DNA of 64,000 nt from Methylobacterium gossipiicola (GTDB lineage Bacteria; Pseudomonadota; Alphaproteobacteria; Rhizobiales; Beijerinckiaceae). Position numbers and translations under genes: made by a program. The notes under the pieces were generated by a model, which was not told where the DNA came from, made no database searches, and saw only the letters and a program-made list of their open reading frames with translations. Below are positions 29,820-38,018 of the stretch, one piece after another. The stretch spans positions 62,001 to 126,000 of the forward strand of contig NZ_FOPM01000006.1 in the NCBI RefSeq assembly GCF_900113485.1, read 5' to 3'. Within the stretch, counting starts at the first letter, position 1, and the number at the start of each line of letters is the position of its first letter.

Positions 29820-29848
29820 TTCCTAGACCGCGTCGTCGCGGTTGACAA
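29820..29848 (-). promoter_or_regulatory. Likely leuA promoter
   Basis: Minus-strand TTGTCA, 17 bases, TAGGAA gives a sigma-70-like pair, with transcription expected to start near 29813, ahead of the leader peptide. The spacer contains a perfect palindrome, ACCGCG-TCGT-CGCGGT (29827-29842), that could be an operator. Confidence 0.45.
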
Positions 29849-30028
29849 GCGCCGGAACAGGGGGACTGGCCAGACGCATTCGTGATCCCGCCGATACCAG
29901 CGGCCGCACAAGGAATGCGCTTCGCGCCATTGCCTCGGAGCAGCACAAGCCTAGCTCACCGCCCGGACTTGGAACTTGCCACGATGTCCCGGTCATCCGA
30001 TCGTAAAAATCCGAGGGAAAACGCCATC

Positions 30029-30514
30029 ATGTCACGCCGTCTTTCGATCACGCTCGCCCTGCCCGTCTGCGCGCTACTGGCCGGAACCGCCCCGAGCCTC
30101 GCCCTCGACGTGACGAAGACCGTCGATATCGCGGCACCTCCCGCCAAGGTCTGGTCGGTCATCGGCGATTTCTGCGGCATCGGCCAATGGCACCCGGCCA
30201 TCGAGAAATGCGCCCTGTCGAAGGACGGCGGCAAGACCCTGCGCACCCTCAGCCTGAAGGGCGGCGGCACCATCGTCGAGTCACAGACCGCGCGCGACGA
30301 CGCCAAGATGTCCTACACCTATGGCATCGTCTCGGGCCCCCTGCCCGTGAGCGACTACAGCTCGACCCTTTCCGTCGCCCCCAAGGCCAACGGCTCGCTG
30401 GTGACCTGGACCGGCAGCTTCAAGGCCAAGGGCGCCCCCGACGCGGTCGCCGTCGATGCCATCACGGGCATCTACGATTCCGGTCTCAAGGCCATCGCCG
30501 ACAAGGCGAAGTAG
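30029..30514 (+). CDS. Secreted SRPBCC (polyketide cyclase/Bet v 1-like) protein
   Basis: A 161-residue protein with a signal peptide (MSRRLSITLALPVCALLAGT, cleavage after SLA near residue 27). A START-like domain of the SRPBCC superfamily follows: VTKTVDIAAPPAKVWSVIGD, then FCGIGQWHPAIEKC and a C-terminal amphipathic helix. It should have a hydrophobic pocket for a small lipid or aromatic ligand and act in the periplasm. No enzyme activity can be assigned. The ATG at 30029 sits behind GAGGGAAA; upstream in-frame ATGs have no such site. Confidence 0.8.
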   Translation: MSRRLSITLALPVCALLAGTAPSLALDVTKTVDIAAPPAKVWSVIGDFCGIGQWHPAIEKCALSKDGGKTLRTLSLKGGGTIVESQTARDDAKMSYTYGIVSGPLPVSDYSSTLSVAPKANGSLVTWTGSFKAKGAPDAVAVDAITGIYDSGLKAIADKAK

Positions 30515-30677
30515 CCGCCGCCGTCCTCCGACAATCAGGACCGGAACCATCGTCCACAAGCGTGCCGTCGCGGAACTGCCCCGCAACGGTACGCCCATCG
30601 GACACGCGATTGACCCACCCGGTCCCGAGGGGCACAACCCGCACCAGTCAAGCTGTGCCATTCTGGGGAAAGCCGTC

Positions 30678-31010
30678 GTGTCATCGCATCGCGCAACCCG
30701 CCTGCTCGCCACCCTCCTCGCCGGAGCCCTCGTGGGCGCGTGCAAACCGAGTGCCTCGGCCCCGCCCGTCGTGGCGGCCCCCGTGGCTGCGGCGGCCACG
30801 GTCCTACCACAGGGCAATGGATGCGGCCCCAGCATCGCCCGGACCCAGGCCGTCGTCGACAGCGACGTCGCCACCGGCAACCTCAACCCGCCCGTCGGTG
30901 AGCGCTTCAGCGGCGACCTCCGCCGGGCAGCCGAGGTATGCGGATCGGGGAAGGACCGTGAGGCCCTTGGCCTGCTCGCCGCCGCCAAGGCGCGCTACGG
31001 CTACCGGTAG
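30678..31010 (+). CDS. Small lipoprotein of unknown function
   Basis: A GTG start at 30678, behind GGGGAAA, gives a 110-residue protein. Its signal RLLATLLAGALVGAC ends in a lipobox with Cys at about residue 19. A Pro/Ala-rich linker (SASAPPVVAAPVAAAAT) leads to a small helical domain (NGCGPSIARTQAVVDSDVAT, then RFSGDLRRAAEVCGSGKDRE and LGLLAAAKARYGYR). The two cysteines in that domain may form a disulfide. No family was recognised. Its 3' end overlaps the converging Nudix gene by ten bases. Confidence 0.7.
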   Translation: MSSHRATRLLATLLAGALVGACKPSASAPPVVAAPVAAAATVLPQGNGCGPSIARTQAVVDSDVATGNLNPPVGERFSGDLRRAAEVCGSGKDREALGLLAAAKARYGYR

Positions 31011-31705
31011 ACGGTGTTGAGGTAGGCCCGCACGAAACCGGGCATCCGGTCGGCGTCGAGGTCGGCGCGGGAGCGGGTGGCGACGAAACCAGCGAGTTCC
31101 GGCTCGGCTTGCGCCGCCCGGTGCTCTTCCATGCGGGCGATCAAGCCGGCGGCCTCCTCCGGCATATGCACCGGATGCAGGAACGCGTGCTGGCCCTCGC
31201 CGCTCACGAGGAGCCATTCGGAGGGCGCTCCGAGCGGAACGCTCAGACCCGTCTCCTCCCGGAATTCGCGGGTGGCGCTGCCCTCGAGATCGACTTGGCC
31301 ATCCCGGCGGATGTCCGAACGGTCGGGGGTGCCGCAAGGGAAATAGACTTGGCCGGCATTCGCGGTCTCCTGCCCCATCACGCCCAGCACCACGGCACCG
31401 TCGCGCGACCAGGGCACCACGGCGGCGAACGCGTTGGCGACGGCGGGATCGGGTGAGCCGCCCTCGCGAAACGCCAGGAACTCCGAGAACGCCACCTCGA
31501 ACAGGTCGATCCGGCAGGCGCCCTCGGTCACCGTGCAGGCGCAGCTGAGGAGCACGCGGCCATCGAAGAGCGCGGGCTTGGCCGCCTTCCGTGCCGCCCA
31601 ATGAGCCGCGATGGCGGCGGCGTTGTCCCGCGCCCAGGCCCAGTCGTGCGGGACGAGGCGGGCGTCGAGACGGGTGAGGCGCGTGAGGGTGAACGCCTCA
31701 GGCAC
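31001..31705 (-). CDS. Nudix hydrolase
   Basis: A 234-residue protein whose central part carries the Nudix core REFREETGL in the segment GSATREFREETGLSVPLG. The upstream glutamate of the full G-x5-E-x7 pattern is not in place, so the box is slightly degenerate, but the metal-binding REuxEExGu part is whole. The N-terminal ~90 residues are a non-catalytic extension, as in longer Nudix proteins. The substrate, a nucleoside diphosphate derivative, is not predictable. The start overlaps the end of the PhzF-like gene by eight bases, so pdxY, the phzF-like gene and this gene form one minus-strand operon. Confidence 0.8.
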   Translation of the reverse strand: MPEAFTLTRLTRLDARLVPHDWAWARDNAAAIAAHWAARKAAKPALFDGRVLLSCACTVTEGACRIDLFEVAFSEFLAFREGGSPDPAVANAFAAVVPWSRDGAVVLGVMGQETANAGQVYFPCGTPDRSDIRRDGQVDLEGSATREFREETGLSVPLGAPSEWLLVSGEGQHAFLHPVHMPEEAAGLIARMEEHRAAQAEPELAGFVATRSRADLDADRMPGFVRAYLNTVYR

Positions 31706-32594
31706 GCAAGCGCCCCTCCGTGACGATCACCGCCGATCCGCAGACCTCGACGGCCTGCAGGGCACCGGCATCAATGCCGAGTTGCACCCGGATCTCGCTC
31801 GGGCGCCCCATGGTGAGACCCTGATGCAGGACGAGGTCGTGGGTCCCCTCCCCCAGGGGTTCGAATTGCATCATCACCCCGGCGAACGCCGCCGCCGCCG
31901 AACCCGTGGCCGGGTCCTCGGGCACGCCGAGATGGGGCGCGAACACCCGGGCGTGGAAGTGGCGGGCCGGCCCGTCCGGATCGCGGATGTAGAGGTAGAG
32001 GGCCGCCGGCTCGCCGAGGCGCGCGAGCGCCACCGGATCGAGGCGGACCTCGGCCAGGGCCTCGGGCGACGCCACGGGCACGAACAGGAAGGGTTGGCCG
32101 AGGCGATGCAGGCTCGGCGCGTGCAGACCGAAGCCGATGGCCCTGGATTCCAGGCCGAGGGCGCGGGCGAGGGCCTCGATCCGAGGACCGTCGCCCACGA
32201 AGTCCGGCAGGACCGGCATGCGAAAGCGCGCCTGCCCCCGCCCCTCACCGGCTTCGACCACACAGGAAATGGTACCGATCGCTTCCTCCAGACCGAAGGC
32301 CAGGGCGTCGGCGCGGTCCGCATGGGCGTCCTCAAGGGCGAGGAGCACGGCGGTGCCGACCGTCGGGTGGCCGGCGAAGGGCAGTTCGGCCTTCGGGGTG
32401 AAGATGCGCAGCCGCGCCCGGTGGCGGGGGTCGTCGGGGGGCAGAACGAACACCGTCTCGGACAGGTTGAACTCGCCCGCGATGGCCTGCATGGCGGCGC
32501 CGTCGAGGCCGTCGGTGTCGAGGACCACCGCGAGGGGATTGCCGGCCAGCGGCGTGTTCGTGAACACGTCGAGGGTGACGAAGCGTCGGGCCAT
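31698..32594 (-). CDS. PhzF-family isomerase/epimerase-like protein
   Basis: A 298-residue protein of the PhzF fold (two diaminopimelate-epimerase-like halves). The start of domain one is RRFVTLDVFTNTPLAGNPLA. The catalytic glutamate is in FNLSETVFVLPP, and the glycine-rich motif is LPFAGHPTVGTA. Domain two has EDPATGSAAAAFAG, the family's second glycine loop. Outside phenazine producers these proteins have unknown substrates, so no phenazine synthesis is implied. The ATG at 32594 has an ideal GGAGGAG ahead of it and is preferred to a GTG seven codons upstream. Confidence 0.87.
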   Translation of the reverse strand: MARRFVTLDVFTNTPLAGNPLAVVLDTDGLDGAAMQAIAGEFNLSETVFVLPPDDPRHRARLRIFTPKAELPFAGHPTVGTAVLLALEDAHADRADALAFGLEEAIGTISCVVEAGEGRGQARFRMPVLPDFVGDGPRIEALARALGLESRAIGFGLHAPSLHRLGQPFLFVPVASPEALAEVRLDPVALARLGEPAALYLYIRDPDGPARHFHARVFAPHLGVPEDPATGSAAAAFAGVMMQFEPLGEGTHDLVLHQGLTMGRPSEIRVQLGIDAGALQAVEVCGSAVIVTEGRLRA

Positions 32595-32615
32595 TTTCAC
32601 TCCTCCGTCAGACAC

Positions 32616-33464
32616 TTAGACCGGCTCGACCGGAAAGGTCTCGCTCGGGGACACGAACTCGTCCTGCGCCGCCACGGTCAGGATCTCGCGGGAGCCGGCC
32701 TCCGCCGTGCGGCGCAGGAGGCCGTAGACGGAGGCGCCCGCCATGCCGAGCGCCAGGGCGGCCGAGCCCGTGCGGGCATAGTGGACGAGGAACAGGGCCG
32801 CGATGGCATCCCCCGCCCCGTTGACGTCGAGGGTGAGGCGGGGCGTGCGCAGGAGCCAGAACTGGCCGCCCTCCCCCGCCAGGAGGTCGATGGCGCCCGG
32901 CGGCGTCGCGTCGGTGACGAGGGAGGTCACCAGCACGACGCGGGGGCCGAGGGCGTGGAGCGCCGCCACGGCCGCCTTGGCGGCGTCGAGGGTATTAGAG
33001 GCAAGCCCTGAGAGATGGTTCAACTCGAATTGGTTCGGGGTCGCGATATCGGCGACCCTAAGGGCTTGATTCGCCATGAATTCCGGGATCCCCGGACGCA
33101 CGTAGATGCCCCGGTCGGTGTCGCCCATCACGGGGTCGCAGGCGTAGAGGGCGTTGGGGTTCGCGGCCCGGACGGTGGCGACGGCGCGTACGATGGCGGT
33201 TCCGATATCGGCCGAGCCCATGTAGCCCGAGAGCACGCCGTCGCATTGGCCCAGGACACCGCGCTCGGAGATGCCCGCCACCAGTTCCTCGATGGCCGGG
33301 CCGTCGAACACCCGGCCGCGCCAGGCGCCGTAGCCCGTGTGGTTGGAGAACTGCACGGTGTGGATGGCCCAAACCTCGACGCCGAGGCGCTGCATCGGAA
33401 ACACGGCGGATGCGTTACCGACGTGGCCGTAGGCCACGTGGGACTGGATCGAGAGGATGTTCAA
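32616..33464 (-). CDS. pdxY: Pyridoxal kinase
   Basis: Phosphorylates pyridoxal (and related B6 vitamers) to PLP in the salvage pathway. The 282-residue ribokinase-fold protein begins NILSIQSHVAYGHVGNASAV, the PdxY/PdxK start. It has CDPVMGDTDRGIYV, then TPNQFELNHLSG and the anion hole/catalytic base motif DVNGAGDAIAALF. A TTG start at 33464 behind AGGAGG gives the natural N-terminus. A GTG further upstream would add 19 residues without family similarity. It is first in a three-gene minus-strand run and is divergent from the DedA gene. Confidence 0.9.
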   Translation of the reverse strand: MNILSIQSHVAYGHVGNASAVFPMQRLGVEVWAIHTVQFSNHTGYGAWRGRVFDGPAIEELVAGISERGVLGQCDGVLSGYMGSADIGTAIVRAVATVRAANPNALYACDPVMGDTDRGIYVRPGIPEFMANQALRVADIATPNQFELNHLSGLASNTLDAAKAAVAALHALGPRVVLVTSLVTDATPPGAIDLLAGEGGQFWLLRTPRLTLDVNGAGDAIAALFLVHYARTGSAALALGMAGASVYGLLRRTAEAGSREILTVAAQDEFVSPSETFPVEPV

Positions 33465-33535
33465 GCGGGCCGGTCCTCCTGCGTAACGCCTTCCCTTATC
33501 TCGTTTTTCGCGACCTCGCACCCTCTAGGACGACC

Positions 33536-34057
33536 ATGGACTTCGAAGCCCTCAAGACCTCGACCCTCGCTTTCGTCGAGGCCCATCAGGGGTGGACGCC
33601 GCTCATCGTCGGGGTGCTGGCCTTCTGCGAATCCGTGGCGTTCCTGTCCCTGCTGGTGCCCGCCACCGTGCTGCTGCTCGGCATCGGTGCCCTGATGGGG
33701 ACGATCGGGATTCCGTTCGTGCCGGTGATGCTGGCGGCGGCCCTCGGAGCGGCCCTAGGGGATTGGATTTCCTACGAATTCGGCCATTACTACAAGGAGG
33801 GGGCCAAGCAGATGTGGCCCCTGACGCGCTACCCCGCCATGGTGGAGAAGGGCGAGGCATTCTGCCGGAAATGGGGGGCCGGAGGGGTCGCCATCGGGCG
33901 GTTCTTCGGGCCGGCCCGGGCCGTGGTGCCGCTGATCGCCGGCATCTTCGGGGTGAAACGCCTGCCATTTCAGGTGGCGAACGTGCTGTCGGCCCTGGTC
34001 TGGGCCTTCGTGATGCTGGCGCCGGGCGCCGGATTGTTGAGCTATTTCAAAGGCTAA
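33536..34057 (+). CDS. DedA family membrane protein
   Basis: A 173-residue membrane protein of the DedA/VTT family, linked to undecaprenyl-phosphate or phospholipid translocation. Re-entrant/TM segments are VGVLAFCESVAFLSLLVPAT (with the conserved Glu), LGIGALMGTIGIPFVPVMLA and LGAALGDWISYEFGHYY. The family motif is IGRFFGPARAVVPLIAG (F-x-R/G-x3-R-x3-P-x2-AG). A final helix, LSALVWAFVMLAPG, closes the protein. Length is at the short end of the family. The start is the ATG at 33536. Confidence 0.9.
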   Translation: MDFEALKTSTLAFVEAHQGWTPLIVGVLAFCESVAFLSLLVPATVLLLGIGALMGTIGIPFVPVMLAAALGAALGDWISYEFGHYYKEGAKQMWPLTRYPAMVEKGEAFCRKWGAGGVAIGRFFGPARAVVPLIAGIFGVKRLPFQVANVLSALVWAFVMLAPGAGLLSYFKG

Positions 34058-34139
34058 GCGAACCCGCGCGGCGACGCCGCAGGTGACAAGCCGGGCCGGG
34101 CCTGATTTCTAGGGCGACCGTCCCGATTCGGAACAGCCG

Positions 34140-34640
34140 ATGTCCGCCGCGCTTGCCTCCGCGATCTCTGCCACCGCGATCCTGCCCCCCGACCGCCGGC
34201 AATCGGCCACCGCGCTCCACGTGCAACGGGGGGTGCGGCGGCTGTATTCGGAACTCGGCCACGTGACGATTCCGGAGTTTTCCCTCGCCAACGGGCGGCG
34301 GGCCGACGTCATCGCCCTGTGCCCGGCGGGTAAACTGACGATCATCGAGATCAAGTCGAGCGTCGCCGACTTTCGGGCCGATCGGAAATGGCCGGATTAC
34401 CGCAACTATTGCGACCGGTTCTACTTCGCGATCCCCGACACGCTCTCGACGACACTGACGCCGGAGGATGCGGGACTGATCGTCGCCGACGCGTTCGGGG
34501 CCGCGATCCTGCGCGACCCGGCCGAACATGCCTTGAGCGGCGCACGGCGCAAGGCCGTGACTCTCCGCTTCGCCCACAGCGCGGCGCGGCTGCTGCACGC
34601 CCTCGCGGACCCCGGCGCGATTCGCGAAGGGGCGCTTTAG
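34140..34640 (+). CDS. mmcB: MmcB family DNA repair nuclease-like protein
   Basis: A 166-residue protein of the MmcB family, known in Caulobacter from mitomycin-C tolerance. The core is a PD-(D/E)xK fold: GRRADVIALCPAGKLTIIEI, then KSSVADFRADRKWPDY, giving Asp and Glu-x-Lys catalytic residues. The following DRFYFAIPDTLSTTLTPEDA and GLIVADAFGAAILRDP complete the family pattern. It probably cuts or senses damaged DNA in the cytoplasm. I looked for a GTTC-N7-GTTC LexA box in its 80-base leader and saw none. The start is the ATG at 34140. Confidence 0.85.
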   Translation: MSAALASAISATAILPPDRRQSATALHVQRGVRRLYSELGHVTIPEFSLANGRRADVIALCPAGKLTIIEIKSSVADFRADRKWPDYRNYCDRFYFAIPDTLSTTLTPEDAGLIVADAFGAAILRDPAEHALSGARRKAVTLRFAHSAARLLHALADPGAIREGAL

Positions 34641-34649
34641 TGAATGAAA

Positions 34650-34847
34650 TCAGGGCGCTAGGACGATCTCGCCCTCCCGGACGGCGCGCTCGCCCGTGCC
34701 GGATTTGATGCGGTAGAACGGTTCGCCGGTCTGGTCCTCGGGGACGAGGCGGACGATCTCGAACACATCGCCGGGGTCGGATTTGGCCTCGGCATACCCG
34801 AGGCGGGCACGGCGCACGCGCTGGCCGAGCTTGAACTTGTGGGACAT
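34650..34847 (-). CDS. Small SH3-like hypothetical protein
   Basis: A 65-residue basic protein (MSHKFKLGQRVRRARLGYAE, then DVFEIVRLVPEDQTGEPFYR and IKSGTGERAVREGEIV). The strand-turn pattern and the GERAVREGEI ending recall small SH3-type barrels in alphaproteobacterial unknowns. The ATG at 34847 has AGGAG six bases ahead. It converges with mmcB, ending nine bases from its stop. The function is unknown. Confidence 0.75.
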   Translation of the reverse strand: MSHKFKLGQRVRRARLGYAEAKSDPGDVFEIVRLVPEDQTGEPFYRIKSGTGERAVREGEIVLAP

Positions 34848-34957
34848 GGACGTCTCCTGTCGCGTGCCGCCGGAGCGGCGCACGCGAAGCGCCGCGCGCC
34901 GGCGCATCCCCGAATGGGACGGTCGGCGCCCGGCGCGAGCGACTTGAAGACCGCGCG

Positions 34958-35320
34958 TTACTTGCGGGCCTTGGCCTTGCGCGCCGCGTAACGGGCATCG
35001 CGCAGAGCTTTCTGCTCGGCGCGGATCGCGGCGGCCTGAGCGATCTTCTCTTCGGCCAACCGGATGGCCTCGGCGGCGAGGCGCTCGCGCTCGCGATCCT
35101 CCTCGGCGCGGCGCTGGGCCTCCGCCGCGAGGCGGGCCTCTTCGCGGGCGCGGGTCCGGGCTTCACGGTCGCGCACGATCTTTTCGCGCTCGGCCTTGCG
35201 GGCCAGAACAGCGGGATCGTCGGCGGCGGGACGGTCACGAAAACGGGCGAGGGCCGCCTGACGGGCTTCCTGGGCCGCCTTGAGGCGGTCGGTCATGGAA
35301 TTGGCGTTGAATTGGCTCAC
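34958..35320 (-). CDS. DUF6481 coiled-coil protein
   Basis: A 120-residue, highly charged Ala/Arg/Glu-rich protein (MTDRLKAAQEARQAALARFR, then AVLARKAEREKIVRDREART and a long run of REEARLAAEAQRR type). It is predicted as one continuous coiled coil with a Lys/Arg tail (ARYAARKAKARK). This matches the DUF6481 family common in Methylobacterium and relatives, often beside cold-shock genes. The GTG at 35320 with AGGA ahead is preferred; the ATG eight codons later is the alternative. No reaction is expected; an RNA- or DNA-binding role is only a guess from charge. Confidence 0.75.
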   Translation of the reverse strand: MSQFNANSMTDRLKAAQEARQAALARFRDRPAADDPAVLARKAEREKIVRDREARTRAREEARLAAEAQRRAEEDRERERLAAEAIRLAEEKIAQAAAIRAEQKALRDARYAARKAKARK

Positions 35321-35375
35321 ACAGCATCCTGCATTGCGCCGGTCTCGGGGCCGGCGGATTGACGAGAACCTTCAT

Positions 35376-35405
35376 ATAAGAAACCGCTCCCCGTTCGGGA
35401 AGCGG
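35376..35405 (-). terminator. Intrinsic terminator of the cold-shock gene
   Basis: Minus-strand CCGCTTCCC, loop GAAC, GGGGAGCGG (9 bp with one G-U), followed by TTTCTTATA, 60 bases after the cspA stop. It also insulates cspA from the DUF6481 gene downstream. Confidence 0.8.
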
Positions 35406-35465
35406 CTCTTCGTGGCAGCGAGGGGCGGCACACGGCCACCCGACCCCAAAGTGTCAGGCAGAATT

Positions 35466-35675
35466 TCAGGCGGACTGAAGGTTGCCGGCGGACTGCTTGC
35501 CGCTGCGCTTGTCGGTCTCCATCTCGTAGGAGACCTTCTGACCTTCGTTCAGGCCGCGCATGCCAGCGCGCTCGACGGCGGAGATGTGCACGAACACATC
35601 GTTGCCGCCGGCATCCGGCTGGATGAAGCCAAAACCCTTGGTCTCGTTGAACCACTTAACCGTACCGACAGGCAT
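35466..35675 (-). CDS. cspA: Cold-shock domain protein
   Basis: A 69-residue single OB-fold RNA chaperone. It has [18 protein letters not shown] with RNP1 (KGFGFI) and, further on, [14 protein letters not shown] with RNP2 (VFVHIS). Both nucleic-acid faces are intact. It melts RNA structure in the cytoplasm. The ATG at 35675 has GAAGGA ahead. The ~170-base leader is AT-richer than its surroundings and could mediate temperature control as in other csp genes. The short family symbol is used; which csp paralogue this is cannot be told. Confidence 0.93.
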   Translation of the reverse strand: MPVGTVKWFNETKGFGFIQPDAGGNDVFVHISAVERAGMRGLNEGQKVSYEMETDKRSGKQSAGNLQSA

Positions 35676-35843
35676 CGTATTCCTTCGCCCTTGCGGGCTC
35701 ATCATTCCGAGGTCCACGCGAACCTGCGCGGCCACCTCGACCGAACCCCACCATGCGCTGGAGCCCCCGATTCGTCTCCGAATCGAGGCGCCGACAACTC
35801 TGGTTTTGGGCTGGTTTTTGGGTTGTACGCGGTTTGCGGGGAT

Positions 35844-36308
35844 TTAGCAAATTCGCCGCCTCGCCAAGAAGATTCTCCATTTATACAACCGGACATATGA
35901 CATCACACGCGCGAAGCGGAGAACGTGATCTCGTATAAGAGGGGCAAGCGGTCGGCGCTCTGCTGCATCCGGCCTGACCCAAATCGCTTCCTCGATCTCA
36001 GCCGCCGGTATCGGCGCTTCGGTCAAGAGAAAACGAAAGAGTTCAGCCTCCACGGTTCGGCCGGCCTCGTTGGCGGCCGGAGCATCAAAGCGGCCAGGAT
36101 AATGGACGTCGCCCGATCCGAACGTCACGCCAATCTCCTCGTACAATTCCCGGCGCAGGGTCAATAAGGGGTCTTGTCTTGGTTCGATTCTACCGTCGGC
36201 CTGCATGAACCATTTGGTACCATTTCTTCTCACCAAGAGAGGACACCCCTCATCGTCAACAACCAGAGCCGCTGCGACCCGAATATTTTGACCAATCTCG
36301 CTCAGCAT
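35844..36308 (-). CDS. Nudix hydrolase (NTP pyrophosphohydrolase type)
   Basis: A 154-residue single-domain Nudix protein. VAAALVVDDEGCPLLVRRNG opens the fold. The box GRIEPRQDPLLTLRRELYEE, continuing IGV, has the catalytic REL-x-EE core, but Gln stands where the first box glutamate is usual. The C-terminus (VMSYVRLYKWRIFLARRRIC) is basic and extends beyond the usual end. It lies 26 bases downstream of the MFS exporter on the same strand, so the two are probably co-transcribed. Base composition of this pair is somewhat less GC-rich than the neighbourhood. Confidence 0.8.
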   Translation of the reverse strand: MLSEIGQNIRVAAALVVDDEGCPLLVRRNGTKWFMQADGRIEPRQDPLLTLRRELYEEIGVTFGSGDVHYPGRFDAPAANEAGRTVEAELFRFLLTEAPIPAAEIEEAIWVRPDAAERRPLAPLIRDHVLRFARVMSYVRLYKWRIFLARRRIC

Positions 36309-36334
36309 TGCCTGCTCTTCGAATTTTTGACTGT

Positions 36335-37873
36335 TCAATCGGGCGAACGGTCTGGACCGACCGAACGAGCGGGCCAATCAGCGGCGGATCGCGTCCGCCA
36401 TCCGCGAAGGACGAGAACGGCCAGGAGCGCGGTCCCAAAGGCGGTCGCCGCACCGTAGAGCATCACCGCCTCGAATCCGTGGACGAGGGCCTGTCGCGCG
36501 ATGGCACGCGAGAGACCGCCGGTTTCGGCTGCGGTGAGGTTTCCGGCGGCGATGGCTTCAGAAAGCGCCGCTAAGGTCGACGCGGCTTCCGGCGCGAGGC
36601 GCTCCAGGCTCGCTCGGATGCCCTCGAGGAGGAGGAAGCCCATCAGTGCGATGTTGATGGCGAGGGAGATGATCCGCGCGCTCATGTCCATGCCGGACGC
36701 CATGCCGGCGCGCTCGGCCGGCACGGCCGCCGTCGCTGTGTTGGTCACAGGCGTGTTGGTGAGCCCGAGACCGATGCCGGCCACCACGCAGCCGGGCAGC
36801 ATGGCGAGCCAGCTGCTTCCGGTTCCCAGCCGCATCAGGACGAAGCCGACGCCGATGGCGAAGAGGCCAAGGGGGATGACGAAGCGGGGCCCGCGCGCGA
36901 TCAGCAGCCGCTCGCCCAGGGGCGGCACGAGGAACGTCGGCACCGTGTAGGCGAGAAGCGCAAGCCCCATCCGCGCACTGTCGAGGCCCTGGACCGCCCC
37001 GAAATAGATCGGCAGGTAAATGACGAAGGGCCAGAAGCTGAAGTTCATCCCGACCGAGCTGAGAAGCGCGCCGGAAAAGGCGCGGTTGCGGAAAGCGTCG
37101 AAGTCGAACATCGGACGCGGACTGAGTTTCTCGACGACGACGAAGGCAAGGAGGCTCACACATCCCACCAGGGCGAGCGTCAGAGCGGTGGGATTGGCGA
37201 AGCTTGGCACCTGCCCCTGCGTAATCAGGTAGACGAGCGCGAAGACGGCGAAGAAGAGCGTCGCCATTCCCGGCCAGTCGACTCGCTCGGCATGGGGGTC
37301 GGAGGACTCCGAGACGCCCGATTTCGTCAGGGCGAGCGCCAGACCGGCGAGCCCGACATGGACGAGAAAGACCCACTCCCAACTGGCCACCGCCACGGTG
37401 AGGCCGCCGATCAGCGGACCGAACCCAAGGCCGAAGCCGAAGACGATGCCCCACCAGCCAAAGGCCGAACCGCGCTCGGCGCCGCCCCGGAACTGGTGGG
37501 ATAGGACGGCGATCTGACAGGACAGCATGGCTGCCGCGCTCGCCCCTTGCACGAAGCGCGCGGCAATCAGTATGGGTGCGCTCGTCGCCAGCCCGCAGGC
37601 GAGCGAGGCGAGGCCGAAGACAAAAATGCCAGCCATGAAGACGAGTTTGCGCCCGTAGCGATCCGCAAGCGCCCCCATCGCCATGAGACAGGCCGTCATT
37701 GCGATCGTGTAGGCGTTCATGATCCATTGGAGTTGCCGGAAGTCGGCGGGAAGAACCTGCTCAAGATTCGGCAGGATGGCGGGGATGCTGGAGATCTCGA
37801 GCCCCAGCATGAGGGCTGATAAGCAGACGGCGGCCAGTGCCGCCCGGTTCGTCGACTTGGTCCATGAACTCAC
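36335..37873 (-). CDS. MFS drug exporter, DHA2 (14-TM) family
   Basis: A 512-residue proton-driven exporter. About 14 hydrophobic segments are visible. Motif A is in MGALADRYGRKLVFMAGIFV. The antiporter motif C region FGFGLGFGPLIGGLTVAVAS is typical of DHA drug exporters. The large C-half includes VPAERAGMASGMDMSARIIS, as in EmrB/QacA-type proteins. A GTG start at 37873 fits the usual N-terminus; the open frame continues far upstream without similarity. It is divergent from a LysR regulator 145 bases away, which is the likely controller. The substrate is unknown. Confidence 0.87.
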   Translation of the reverse strand: MSSWTKSTNRAALAAVCLSALMLGLEISSIPAILPNLEQVLPADFRQLQWIMNAYTIAMTACLMAMGALADRYGRKLVFMAGIFVFGLASLACGLATSAPILIAARFVQGASAAAMLSCQIAVLSHQFRGGAERGSAFGWWGIVFGFGLGFGPLIGGLTVAVASWEWVFLVHVGLAGLALALTKSGVSESSDPHAERVDWPGMATLFFAVFALVYLITQGQVPSFANPTALTLALVGCVSLLAFVVVEKLSPRPMFDFDAFRNRAFSGALLSSVGMNFSFWPFVIYLPIYFGAVQGLDSARMGLALLAYTVPTFLVPPLGERLLIARGPRFVIPLGLFAIGVGFVLMRLGTGSSWLAMLPGCVVAGIGLGLTNTPVTNTATAAVPAERAGMASGMDMSARIISLAINIALMGFLLLEGIRASLERLAPEAASTLAALSEAIAAGNLTAAETGGLSRAIARQALVHGFEAVMLYGAATAFGTALLAVLVLRGWRTRSAADWPARSVGPDRSPD

Positions 37874-38018
37874 GGCTGTTCGTCTCGCCTGATGCTGCCG
37901 GCCCCGAGGGTTTCGGTTGCCAGCTGGGATGGGAACGAGACTTGGACCGAAGGTTGCCGGCCTATCAATCGAATGGCAGGCTATATCAATGACAACAAAA
38001 CTGGATGGATGAGGCCGG

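Noticed and set aside
31698..32594. Phenazine biosynthesis
   Set aside because: Only a PhzF-family homologue is present; no other phz gene is in the window, and the family is broad.
34058..34139. A LexA box before mmcB
   Set aside because: No GTTC-N7-GTTC or its complement is present in the leader.
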